Shown here: positions 1 to 6,518 of the stretch, piece after piece
How the letters are laid out: each line of letters opens with the position of its first letter
Position numbering within the stretch: the first letter of the stretch is position 1
Origin: Deltaproteobacteria bacterium
Lineage (GTDB): Bacteria; Desulfobacterota; Desulfobacteria; Desulfobacterales; ETH-SRB1
NCBI GenBank assembly: GCA_030627405.1
Contig: DAOUSD010000026.1
Location: 1 to 11,319 of the forward strand
DNA: 11,319 bases
Direction: 5' to 3'
Notes under the pieces: model-generated
Told to the model about the DNA's origin: nothing
Database searches by the model: none
Seen by the model: the letters and a program-made list of their open reading frames with translations, nothing else
Position numbers and translations under genes: made by a program

Positions 1-75
1 ACAGCAAGCCAATCCGCAACCCGCGGTGAAAAAATTGCAAAAGAAAACAAATTAAAACTATTGAAAAATAAGTAA
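1..75 (+). CDS. C-terminal end of an unidentified protein (5' part outside the window)
   Basis: Frame 1 is open from the first base to a TAA at 73-75 and encodes the last 24 residues of a protein. The tail is very basic (seven lysines in the last 15 residues), ending KLKLLKNK. No motif is visible, so the product cannot be named. It converges on dacB. The same frame stays open after the TAA through the 12-bp repeats and stops again at about 169, so readthrough would add an SRKP-repeat tail. I regard that as coincidence. The call rests only on an open frame at the window edge. Confidence 0.4.
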   Translation, partial: TASQSATRGEKIAKENKLKLLKNK

Positions 76-91
76 TCAACATATCAAGGAA

Positions 92-152
92 CGTCCCGCA
101 AGCCGTCCCGCAAGCCGTCCCGCAAGCCGTCCCGCAAGCCCGTCCCGCAAGC
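92..152. repeat. 12-bp minisatellite, five copies of CGTCCCGCAAGC
   Basis: Perfect copies lie at 92-103, 104-115, 116-127, 128-139 and 141-152. One extra C at 140 separates the fourth and fifth copies. The block is much richer in GC than the AT-rich DNA around it. It fills the spacer between two convergent genes. No function is evident. Confidence 0.95.
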
Positions 153-189
153 CGCACCCAAATTATCCTGAATTAAAAAAATAATTGGA

Positions 190-1407
190 TCATAAAATTT
201 TCAGCAGCATATCCATTATTACTTCTGTTGTTTTGCCGGGTGTATTTATCATTACGACAAAACTATAAAGTTTTCCCTTATTACTTTTAATATAGCCTAC
301 TCTTGTGCTTATATCTTTAAGCGTTCCGGTTTTGTAAAATTCGCTGCCTTTTTTTTGCATTAAATTATGATAGCTCCTGAATGCTTTGATAATTTTGTGC
401 AAACTTTTTGCAGAGATCCTGTTTTGTCTTGATATTCCAGATCCCTCAACAATACATAAATCTTTTAAATCAAGTATTTTTTCAGCATAATTTTTTGCAG
501 CAAGAACTCCGTTATCAAGAGTTCCAGGAGAGCCGTATAATTTTGCGCCGGCAGCGATAAGTAATTGATTGGCCGTAAAATTATTTGAGTGTTCTAGAAG
601 TTTTGATATGATTTTCTTTATTGAAAAACCGGATACATACTTAAATACCAGTCTGTCATCTTTATTAACTCTTCCAAGCCTTATACTGCCATTAGATTTA
701 ATGCCTTGTTTTTCAAGGAAGTATTTAAAGAGATGCCCAAAGTAAAGTGTGTTTTCACTTTCTTTATGGGAGAGCACTACTCTTCCCATGGCCATCTTTG
801 ATTTCTTAACCTTTCTTAATGCAAACGGCAGCAGGGGCGTCTGCTCTTCCGCACTGACATATTTGCCGTTTTCAAGGCGCTTGAAGTAAACAGTATTGAA
901 GTTGGCGCAAAGCGCTCCATTTGGTGCATCATAGGGCTGTGATGATGGGCTGATTCCAGGAATTATAATGGGTTGCTTGAAATATGAATCATCTAAAACA
1001 ATATTTTTAATCTTTTTATGCTTTGCATCAAGACTTGAGCCAAGTGCTTTGGATATTTCCTCCAGAATTTCAGATGTCAGCAGCGGATCTCCATATCCTT
1101 TTATTTTAAGATTTGAATCATTATCCAGGTAGAATTCAGTAGTAAATCTGTAATCCGGGCCCAGATAGTGCATTGCCACGAGAGAGGTAAGTGTTTTCAG
1201 AGTTGAAGCAGGAATGAGTTTTTTGTCGGCATTTTTGGAAACTATAATTCTGCCCTGGTGATCCGCCACAAGAACAGCATCCTGATCGCCAATAAGATTT
1301 GCCACACTACACAGGTTTTCAGCATGGAGATTTTGAATTTGAAAGTGCAGCAAAAACCAGAATAGCAGAACAAAATATAAATATATTGGTAATGGCTTAC
1401 GGTTCAC
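190..1407 (-). CDS. dacB: D-alanyl-D-alanine carboxypeptidase/endopeptidase, PBP4 type (peptidase family S13)
   Basis: This is a low-molecular-weight penicillin-binding protein that trims peptidoglycan stem peptides in the periplasm. The 405-residue product has all three serine-acyl-enzyme motifs: SxxK at S68-T-L-K71 (nucleophile S68), SxN at S274-N-N276, and KTG at K359-T-G361. Residues 1-29 form a signal peptide with a short basic start, a hydrophobic stretch at about 9-22, and a likely cut after LHA. About 200 residues lie between SxxK and SxN, as expected for the inserted domains of the S13 family. The start is GTG at 1407. It lies in a heptamer repeat in which each unit offers an ATG or GTG, but the in-frame ATG 21 bases upstream runs into a TGA, so GTG is the only upstream start that works. 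No clear Shine-Dalgarno sequence is seen. The length is slightly short for the family but complete. Confidence 0.92.
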   Translation of the reverse strand: MNRKPLPIYLYFVLLFWFLLHFQIQNLHAENLCSVANLIGDQDAVLVADHQGRIIVSKNADKKLIPASTLKTLTSLVAMHYLGPDYRFTTEFYLDNDSNLKIKGYGDPLLTSEILEEISKALGSSLDAKHKKIKNIVLDDSYFKQPIIIPGISPSSQPYDAPNGALCANFNTVYFKRLENGKYVSAEEQTPLLPFALRKVKKSKMAMGRVVLSHKESENTLYFGHLFKYFLEKQGIKSNGSIRLGRVNKDDRLVFKYVSGFSIKKIISKLLEHSNNFTANQLLIAAGAKLYGSPGTLDNGVLAAKNYAEKILDLKDLCIVEGSGISRQNRISAKSLHKIIKAFRSYHNLMQKKGSEFYKTGTLKDISTRVGYIKSNKGKLYSFVVMINTPGKTTEVIMDMLLKIL

Positions 1408-1428
1408 GGTTCACAGCTCATGGTTCAT
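1401..1428. repeat. heptamer array GGTTCAC x4 over the dacB start codon
   Basis: Four consecutive 7-bp units (GGTTCAC, GGTTCAC, AGCTCAT, GGTTCAT) run from 1401 to 1428, and the next bases begin GGTTT. On the minus strand each unit starts with GTG or ATG, and the unit at 1401-1407 supplies the dacB start. A gain or loss of one unit would change the bases just upstream of the start. Confidence 0.8.
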
Positions 1429-1543
1429 GGTTTGGTCAATGTCGTCAAGAAGTTGCTAAGAGATAAGGGTAACTTCTAAATAAATCATGGCGAATTACAT
1501 GATGCAAGACTCGCCCGCTGATGATGAACGGTTTTATCCAAAA

Positions 1544-1573
1544 GCTAACCGCTAATGGCTAAAAGCTAACCGC
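1544..1573. repeat. heptamer array GCTAANN x4
   Basis: Units GCTAACC (1544-1550), GCTAATG (1551-1557), GCTAAAA (1558-1564) and GCTAACC (1565-1571) follow one another without a gap, and a fifth begins GC at 1572. The first five bases are invariant and the last two vary. It lies in the spacer and does not overlap any gene. Confidence 0.8.
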
Positions 1574-1649
1574 ACAGGTCGAACTTTTTCATATGGCAAG
1601 CCCTGCAACCTTGCCATTAAAGGAAAGGAGCGTTTGAAAAAAGCTTTTC

Positions 1650-1678
1650 TTGACAGAACATGATATGCGAATTATAAT
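1650..1678 (+). promoter_or_regulatory. consensus sigma-70 promoter for the AAA/DUF4143 gene
   Basis: TTGACA at 1650-1655 and TATAAT at 1673-1678 are both perfect consensus hexamers with the ideal 17-bp spacer. Transcription would start near 1685, leaving a leader of about 35 bases before the ATG at 1720. Such a perfect promoter is unusual for a gene of this kind and suggests that a repressor normally controls it. Confidence 0.8.
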
Positions 1679-1715
1679 TAGCATATCAATAATATTAATA
1701 CGAGATATAATTCGC
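1662..1715. promoter_or_regulatory. nested inverted repeats over the -10 box and leader (possible operator)
   Basis: GATATGC (1662-1668) and GCATATC (1681-1687) form a perfect 7-bp inverted repeat that encloses the -10 box. GCGAATTATA (1667-1676) and TATAATTCGC (1706-1715) form a perfect 10-bp inverted repeat from the -10 box to just before the ATG. In DNA these could bind a dimeric repressor. In RNA the second right arm would lie next to the ribosome binding region, but its left arm is mostly upstream of the predicted transcript start. An operator is therefore the more likely reading, by inference only. Confidence 0.5.
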
Positions 1716-1719
1716 AAAA

Positions 1720-3051
1720 ATGAAAGAGGTTCTGCTAAAACATAATTACCAGTGGCATGACAGGAGCTTTGATACTGGTATAAAAAGAGATCTTCTTGCA
1801 AGGATTATCAAAACTCTTGATATCCGCCACGTGGTCGCTATATCCGGCGCTCGAAGATCAGGCAAATCTTACATTTTCAGACAACTTATCAAGCACCTTA
1901 TTGATTCCGGAGTAAAGCGGGAAAATATCCTGCAGATCAATTTCGAAGATCCGTTCTTTATTTCTTTGCGTAATGATATTTCTATATTTGAAAATCTTTA
2001 TTCGGAATTTCTTAACATAAAAAATCCTGCCGGAAAGGTTTATCTGTTTCTGGATGAAATACAGAATATAAATAACTGGCAGTTTTGGGTAAGAGATATA
2101 TATGACAGAAATGAGCACGTCAAAATCTTCATAACAGGTTCAAATGCCGAGCTTCTTTCTGATGAGCTTGCCACACATCTCACAGGCAGAGTACTTGCTT
2201 TTGATAATTTTCCATTTTCTTTTACTGAATATTTTAAAGGGCTGAAGGATCCCCATCTCCCGGAAATTACTGAATCATACAGCCCTGAAAAACTTTATGA
2301 ACATTTGTATCCATATAAAGAGAAACTCCTGCATTATATTGAATTGAGTTTTAAAAGGGGGCTGTTCCCGGAAGTTGCGTATCTTGAGGACATTGAACTT
2401 GTTAAAGATATTCTTTCGCAATATTTTCAGAATGTGCTCTTTCGGGATATTGTGGGCAGGTTCTCTATCAGGAAAACAAAAGTCATTGAACAATTGGCAT
2501 ATTATCTTTCTACAAACTTCACTTCCATATATTCTTACAGAAAACTTGCAGATGCAGTGGGAACCAATGAGAATACAGTTAAAGAGTATCTCTCTTATTT
2601 TGAAAAAGCTTATCTGTTTTTTTCTGTAGATTATTTTGAGTATTCTCTTAAAAAGCAGTTTAAAAGGAACAGAAAAATATATGCTGTGGACTGCGGAATG
2701 AGAGATGCAACCTCATTCTCTTTTTCGAAAGATAGTGGAAGGTATGCTGAGAATACTGTATTTCAAATGTTAAGGCGAATAACCGGCAAGGTCTATTACT
2801 GGTATGAAGACAGCAGCAAAAAAGAGATAGATTTCGTCATAAAACCACACAACCAGCCGATTGCAATCAATGTATCATATACTGACGAATTACCGACCCG
2901 TGAGTTCGAGGCATTCAAAGCCTTCTCAAAAATTGCAACACCTGAAAGATACATTCTTGTGACCAAAAAGCATTTTGAAAGAAAAGCACTGAATGGAAAA
3001 ACCATCGAACTTATACCTCTGTGGATGTTTGTATTTCTAAAACTTTTTTGA
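1720..3051 (+). CDS. AAA-family ATPase with DUF4143 C-terminal domain
   Basis: The 443-residue protein matches the AAA_14/DUF4143 family of predicted ATPases. The Walker A loop is G43-ARRSGK-S50. Walker B is VYLFLDE at 107-113, ending D112-E113. A sensor-type ITGSNAELLS lies at 138-147, and HLTGR and FSFTEY follow at 153-170. The DUF4143 part spans roughly 200-390 and keeps the E369-I-D371 core of its PD-(D/E)xK-like fold. The later position, where relatives usually read IEVKY, reads INVSY here, so an acid and the lysine are missing and nuclease activity is doubtful. The cellular role of the family is not settled. A perfect promoter precedes the ATG at 1720, but the ribosome binding site is weak (CGAG at 1701-1704). 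The gene stands alone between repeat-rich spacers, as is common for mobile accessory genes. Confidence 0.88.
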   Translation: MKEVLLKHNYQWHDRSFDTGIKRDLLARIIKTLDIRHVVAISGARRSGKSYIFRQLIKHLIDSGVKRENILQINFEDPFFISLRNDISIFENLYSEFLNIKNPAGKVYLFLDEIQNINNWQFWVRDIYDRNEHVKIFITGSNAELLSDELATHLTGRVLAFDNFPFSFTEYFKGLKDPHLPEITESYSPEKLYEHLYPYKEKLLHYIELSFKRGLFPEVAYLEDIELVKDILSQYFQNVLFRDIVGRFSIRKTKVIEQLAYYLSTNFTSIYSYRKLADAVGTNENTVKEYLSYFEKAYLFFSVDYFEYSLKKQFKRNRKIYAVDCGMRDATSFSFSKDSGRYAENTVFQMLRRITGKVYYWYEDSSKKEIDFVIKPHNQPIAINVSYTDELPTREFEAFKAFSKIATPERYILVTKKHFERKALNGKTIELIPLWMFVFLKLF

Positions 3052-3063
3052 AATGATCAGCCC

Positions 3064-3114
3064 TGGGGAAAAATGGGGTCATGGGGAAAAATGGAGTCAG
3101 GAAAAATGGGGTCA
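3064..3114. repeat. 18-bp tandem repeat, 2.8 copies
   Basis: TGGGGAAAAATGGGGTCA lies at 3064-3081. It recurs with one change at 3082-3099, and its last 15 bases recur at 3100-3114. The third copy runs into the left arm of the hairpin that follows. The block from 3052 to 3362 has no intact gene and holds this repeat, the hairpin and a transposase remnant. Confidence 0.85.
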
Positions 3115-3170
3115 AGTCTACGGTTGACCCTTGCTCAAAATTAATAAGGGTCAAAAGTAGACTTGACCCC
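3108..3170. repeat. REP-like long hairpin next to a RAYT remnant
   Basis: The arms GGGGTCAAGTCTAC (3108-3121) and GTAGACTTGACCCC (3157-3170) are a perfect 14-bp inverted repeat. A second perfect 9-bp pair lies inside it, TTGACCCTT (3124-3132) and AAGGGTCAA (3146-3154), with a 2x2 mismatch between the two stems and a 13-base loop. The GGGTCAA/TTGACCC core is therefore used twice in each arm. REP sequences are palindromes found near RAYT (IS200/IS605-like Y1) transposase genes, and a RAYT start lies 77 bp downstream. The hairpin could also slow transcription from the gene at 1720. Confidence 0.8.
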
Positions 3171-3246
3171 TCTGACTCTTCCCTCGGGAAAAGGGATGCT
3201 CTTAACTATTTTTGATAATATTAATTAGATATGCTATTTGGTTTGC

Positions 3247-3349
3247 ATGCCGAGAAAATCACGAATAGATGCTCCGGGAGCCCTTCACCACATCTGACAC
3301 GAGAATAGATCCAAAATTTGAACAAGAAATGGCTGAAGATTTGGAATGA
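3247..3349 (+). pseudogene. 5' remnant of a REP-associated tyrosine (Y1) transposase gene
   Basis: ATG at 3247 opens MPRKSRIDAPGALHHI, the characteristic N-terminus of RAYT/Y1 transposases, but a TGA follows at once (3295). A shift of frame lets the reading continue from 3296 as DTRIDPKF and so on to a TGA at 3347-3349. The TRID part resembles the RGID-type segment that normally follows the LHHI box. The HxH metal site and the catalytic tyrosine are gone. The gene is broken by indels and truncation and cannot be active. The link between this remnant and the REP-like hairpin upstream is known family biology, while the exact path of decay is inference. Confidence 0.75.
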
Positions 3350-3362
3350 CTTGCCATGCTGG

Positions 3363-4475
3363 TTAGGCCTTTTTATCTTTCAGTCTTTTTTCAACAACGC
3401 AATATACACCTCTTCCGCTCATGGCAGGTGCAAAGCATTTGCTGTCGGAAAGGCAGTTTGCCTTATCTTGACTTCCGGATTTCCAGCGGTTAATTAAATC
3501 AGGTTCTCTTATGAATGGCCTGCTCATGGAAATATAGTCCGCAATATTATTGTTAACTATATCGTTTGCAACTTCAAAGGACCTGATTCCACCCACAAGA
3601 ATCAGCGGTATGTCAATACTTTCCTTAAAAGCACGTGCTGCATCTTTAAAGTAGGCTTCATCATCTTCGGATGATATACCTCTTCTTATAGGACTTAGCT
3701 TCCCTGAAACAGCAGTTCCACCGCTGATTTCTATTGCATCTATCCCCTCTTCTTTAAGCATTGCCCCTGCTTTTATTGATTCTTCGAGTTCCAGGCCGCC
3801 TTCCAGAAAATCCCTTGAATTCATTTTTATAAGCACCGGATAGTTGTTACCAACTTGCTTTCTTATACTTCTTAATATCTCAATAAGGATATATGCCCTA
3901 TTTTCTATGCTGCCTCCATATTGATCTTTCCTTTTATTGAAAACAGGTGAAAGAAACTGGTTTAAGAGGTAACCGTGAGCTGCATGTATCTGTATCCCAT
4001 CAAAACCTGCGCTTTTCCCTCGCAGAGCAGCCTGACCGAATGCTTCGACTAAATCCTCAATATCATTTAAATCCATTTCCTTTGAAAGATATTTAGCAAA
4101 ACCGCTCAAGGCTGATGGAGCGACAGGTGTTTCTCCTGTTAGCCTGGAATTTGCAAACATGCCGGCATGCGCAAGCTGAACTACAATTTTTCCGCCTTTT
4201 TCATGGACAGCTTCCGTCATCTCCTGCAGGCCTGGAATAAGTTCGTCTTTGTAAATACCTATCTGCCATGGGCTTGCCTGGCCTTTTTTACTAACATAGG
4301 CATGTCCGGTAATAATTAAGCCAACTCCTCCCTCTGCAAGCTTAACCATCAATTCAACAAGCTTTGGCGTGCATGATCCATCATCTCCAGCCATGCCCGC
4401 CCAGGTTGCTGAACGAACAAATCTGTTCTTAATGGTCATTCCATTAATTTCCGTGGGTTCAAACAGTTTAGACAC
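3363..4475 (-). CDS. NADH:flavin oxidoreductase, Old Yellow Enzyme family, single domain
   Basis: The 370-residue protein is a TIM-barrel FMN enzyme that passes hydride from NAD(P)H to an activated alkene or enone. The natural substrate is unknown. Visible family marks are NRFVRSAT at 17-24, VVQLAHAG at 98-105 (Q100), the substrate-binding histidine pair H164 and H167 in IHAAHGYL, the loop FLSPVFNKRKDQYGGS around 174-189, GGIR at 295-298 and SMSRPF at 316-321 for the FMN phosphate. It lacks the extra dinucleotide domains of 2,4-dienoyl-CoA reductases. The tail keeps cysteines C341, C347 and C359, and the C-x11-C spacing echoes the iron-sulfur motif of those larger relatives, but a fourth cysteine is missing. 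The start is GTG at 4475 with AAGGG about 9 bases upstream. It begins 12 bp after the preceding gene, so it is probably the last gene of that operon. Confidence 0.9.
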   Translation of the reverse strand: MSKLFEPTEINGMTIKNRFVRSATWAGMAGDDGSCTPKLVELMVKLAEGGVGLIITGHAYVSKKGQASPWQIGIYKDELIPGLQEMTEAVHEKGGKIVVQLAHAGMFANSRLTGETPVAPSALSGFAKYLSKEMDLNDIEDLVEAFGQAALRGKSAGFDGIQIHAAHGYLLNQFLSPVFNKRKDQYGGSIENRAYILIEILRSIRKQVGNNYPVLIKMNSRDFLEGGLELEESIKAGAMLKEEGIDAIEISGGTAVSGKLSPIRRGISSEDDEAYFKDAARAFKESIDIPLILVGGIRSFEVANDIVNNNIADYISMSRPFIREPDLINRWKSGSQDKANCLSDSKCFAPAMSGRGVYCVVEKRLKDKKA

Positions 4476-4487
4476 AGTAGCTTACCC

Positions 4488-5801
4488 TTACAGCCTCCAA
4501 TATGTAATACCAAGTTTATTTGCTTCAGCAATGCTGAAAGCGCCCTTTAAATCCATTACAAGCGGCACCCCATTTGTACACAAACCGGCAATTTTCGAAA
4601 GCCCAAGCTCCCGGTATGGTTTATGAACAACAGCCACAATAACTCCGTCAACGCCTGCAAGCCCTTGAATATCCTGCTGCAGTTCAAGGTTGTAATACAT
4701 TGCGGCTTCGTTTGCTTCCGCCAGCGGATCATGTACATAAACTTTTACCCCGTAGTCTTTAAGCTCGTTTATGATTGTAATTACCTTTGTGTTTCTCAAA
4801 TCAGGCACATCTTCCTTGAAGGTGAGCCCAAGTATCGCAATTTTTGCACCGCGCACCTGCTTGCATGCTCTAATGAGCAACCTTACAGCCTGTTCTGCAA
4901 CGTATTTACCCATATTATCATTAATCCTTCTACCCGCTAATATCATTTCAGGACGGTATCCTAAAGATTCGGCCTTGAAAGTCAAATAATATGGATCAAC
5001 CCCTATGCAGTGTCCGCCAACCAGACCGGGCTTAAAAGGAAGAAAGTTCCATTTTGTCCCCGCGGCTTTAAGGACTTCTAATGTATCTATTCCAATTTTA
5101 TTAAAAATCATGGAAAGTTCATTCATAAGCGCTATATTTAAATCTCTCTGCGTATTCTCAATAACTTTGGCCGCCTCTGCTACTTTTATAGAAGAAACCG
5201 CGTGAACACCCGCCTTTACCACCATACCATAAACATCAGACAAAAAATCCGCTGTTTTTTCATCCGAGCCTGAAACCACTTTAACTATACTTTCAAGAGT
5301 GTGCTCCTTATCGCCGGGATTTATTCTTTCCGGAGAATAACCAACTGTAAAATCTCTCCCCAGTATAAACCCTGATTCCTGCTCCAGAATGGGGACACAG
5401 ATTTCTTCCGTAGCGCCTGGATAAACCGTGGATTCAAACACAATGCATGATCCTTTAACGATATTTCCCCCAACTTCTTTTGAAGCTCCAATCAAAGGCC
5501 CTAAATCCGGAATTCTATGCTCGTCAATCGGTGTAGGCACGGCAACAATAATCAGGCTGCATGATGACAGGATTTTTGGATCGCTGGTAAAAAATATTTC
5601 AGCTTTACTCAAATCTACTTCAGAGACCTCCAGTGTTCGGTCATGGCCTGATTCAAGCTCTTTAATCCTATCAGCCTTCAAATCATAGCCTACTACTTCA
5701 AAGTGTTTTGAAAGATGAACAGCCAGGGGAAGCCCGACATATCCCAGACCAACAACAGCGACTTTATTCTTACGTGAAATCAAAGATTCAAAGGTTACCA
5801 T
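4488..5801 (-). CDS. tviB: UDP-N-acetylhexosamine 6-dehydrogenase, TviB/WbpO/VipA type
   Basis: This NAD-dependent enzyme oxidises the C6 hydroxyl of a UDP-sugar to a uronic acid for surface polysaccharide. The 437-residue protein has the full fold. The Rossmann loop is GLGYVG (18-23). STVYPG (124-129), GYSPERINPGD (154-164), and the catalytic stretch IKVAEAAKVIENTQRDLNIA with K206 and N216 follow. The nucleophile is C265 in GGHCIGVDPYY, and the C-terminal binding segment is FKEDVPDLRN (328-337). The SPERINPGD and ENTQRDLNIA versions point to the TviB/WbpO group (UDP-GlcNAc or UDP-GalNAc substrates) rather than UDP-glucose dehydrogenase. The exact sugar is not fixed by the sequence. The ATG at 5801 has GGAGA about 8 bases upstream, close to the stop of the gene before it. 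No glycosyltransferase genes are nearby, which is unusual for this enzyme. Confidence 0.9.
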   Translation of the reverse strand: MVTFESLISRKNKVAVVGLGYVGLPLAVHLSKHFEVVGYDLKADRIKELESGHDRTLEVSEVDLSKAEIFFTSDPKILSSCSLIIVAVPTPIDEHRIPDLGPLIGASKEVGGNIVKGSCIVFESTVYPGATEEICVPILEQESGFILGRDFTVGYSPERINPGDKEHTLESIVKVVSGSDEKTADFLSDVYGMVVKAGVHAVSSIKVAEAAKVIENTQRDLNIALMNELSMIFNKIGIDTLEVLKAAGTKWNFLPFKPGLVGGHCIGVDPYYLTFKAESLGYRPEMILAGRRINDNMGKYVAEQAVRLLIRACKQVRGAKIAILGLTFKEDVPDLRNTKVITIINELKDYGVKVYVHDPLAEANEAAMYYNLELQQDIQGLAGVDGVIVAVVHKPYRELGLSKIAGLCTNGVPLVMDLKGAFSIAEANKLGITYWRL

Positions 5802-5814
5802 AGCTTATTCTCCA

Positions 5815-6513
5815 TCAGGTTTTGTGTTGCAAAAGTTCTTGTTTCTCTTCCTCCGTCAGATAACGCCAGCTCCCTTCAGCCAGATTTCCAAGTTTTATAT
5901 TTGAAATCCTTATTCTCTTAAGCCGAATAACATTATTCCCCATCTTCCTGACCATACGTCTTATCTGCTTGTTTTTACCTTCTTTAAGTACGATGTAAAA
6001 AACACGTAAAGACATTCTTTTAACACCAGCGGGTCTTGTTTTCGTACCCATCATAGGCATGCCTTTAGCCATCTTTTGAAGAGCGCCATCTGAAATCGGC
6101 TTAAATACAGCAACCTCGTATTCTTTTTCATGATCAAAAGAAGGATGCGAGAGCCTGTTATGAAGCTCACCATCATTTGTAAGAAGCAGAAGACCGGTAG
6201 AATCCTTGTCAAGCCTGCCCACAGGATATACACGATCTTGAATATTTATCAGATCAAGTACTATCTTATCGCCTTTCTGGCTGCAACTTGTAACATAACC
6301 TCCCGGCTTGTTCAGGGCTATATAAATAAGATCATGCTTTGCTTCAACAGACTTCCCGTTTACCTGGACACGGTCTGTTTCCGGATCAATTTTTGTCCCG
6401 AGTACGGAAACTATTTCTCCATTAACCTTGACATGCCCATCCTTAATATATTCTTCTGCTTTTCTTCTTGAACAAAATCCGGCAGATGAAAGAAATTTTT
6501 GAAGTCGCATCAT
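5815..6513 (-). CDS. rRNA pseudouridine synthase, RsuA/RluB family
   Basis: The protein isomerises a specific uridine in 16S or 23S rRNA. The 232-residue sequence has an N-terminal S4 RNA-binding domain (about 2-60; RLQKFLSSAG, CSRRKAEEYI) and the catalytic pseudouridine synthase domain. The LNKPGGYVTS strand is at 67-76 and the active-site loop VGRLDKDSTGLLLLTNDG at 98-115, with catalytic D102. KEGKNKQIRRMVRKMG near 178-193 is the conserved RNA-binding segment of the family. It fits RluB/RsuA better than RluA or TruB. Which rRNA site it modifies cannot be told. Two ATG codons stand in a row at 6513 and 6510. The start lies 5 bp after the argJ stop with no strong Shine-Dalgarno sequence, which suggests translational coupling. 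Confidence 0.9.
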   Translation of the reverse strand: MMRLQKFLSSAGFCSRRKAEEYIKDGHVKVNGEIVSVLGTKIDPETDRVQVNGKSVEAKHDLIYIALNKPGGYVTSCSQKGDKIVLDLINIQDRVYPVGRLDKDSTGLLLLTNDGELHNRLSHPSFDHEKEYEVAVFKPISDGALQKMAKGMPMMGTKTRPAGVKRMSLRVFYIVLKEGKNKQIRRMVRKMGNNVIRLKRIRISNIKLGNLAEGSWRYLTEEEKQELLQHKT

Positions 6514-6518
6514 ACGGG

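Larger units (their letters stand above)
1408..1719. other. 312-bp spacer between divergent dacB and the AAA/DUF4143 gene
   Basis: No convincing gene is present. The spacer holds the upstream part of the GGTTCAC heptamer array, a second heptamer array (1544-1573), an 8-bp stem with a 9-base loop (ATGGCAAG 1593-1600 and CTTGCCAT 1610-1617), and the promoter/palindrome cluster (1650-1715). The hairpin is not followed by a T run on either strand, so it is not called a terminator. The only open frames are a few tens of codons at most and have no recognisable product. Confidence 0.7.

Noticed and set aside
1593..1617. sigma-54 promoter (TGGCA...TGCA) near the hairpin
   Set aside because: On both strands the spacing between the GG and GC elements is too short for the -24/-12 pattern. 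The bases are explained by the inverted repeat.
3064..3170. CRISPR array
   Set aside because: The repeats are tandem or palindromic with no unique spacers of regular length, and no cas genes are present.
4369..5205. several plus-strand open frames of 66-105 codons
   Set aside because: They are antisense shadows of the OYE and tviB-like genes, with no motifs or ribosome binding sites.
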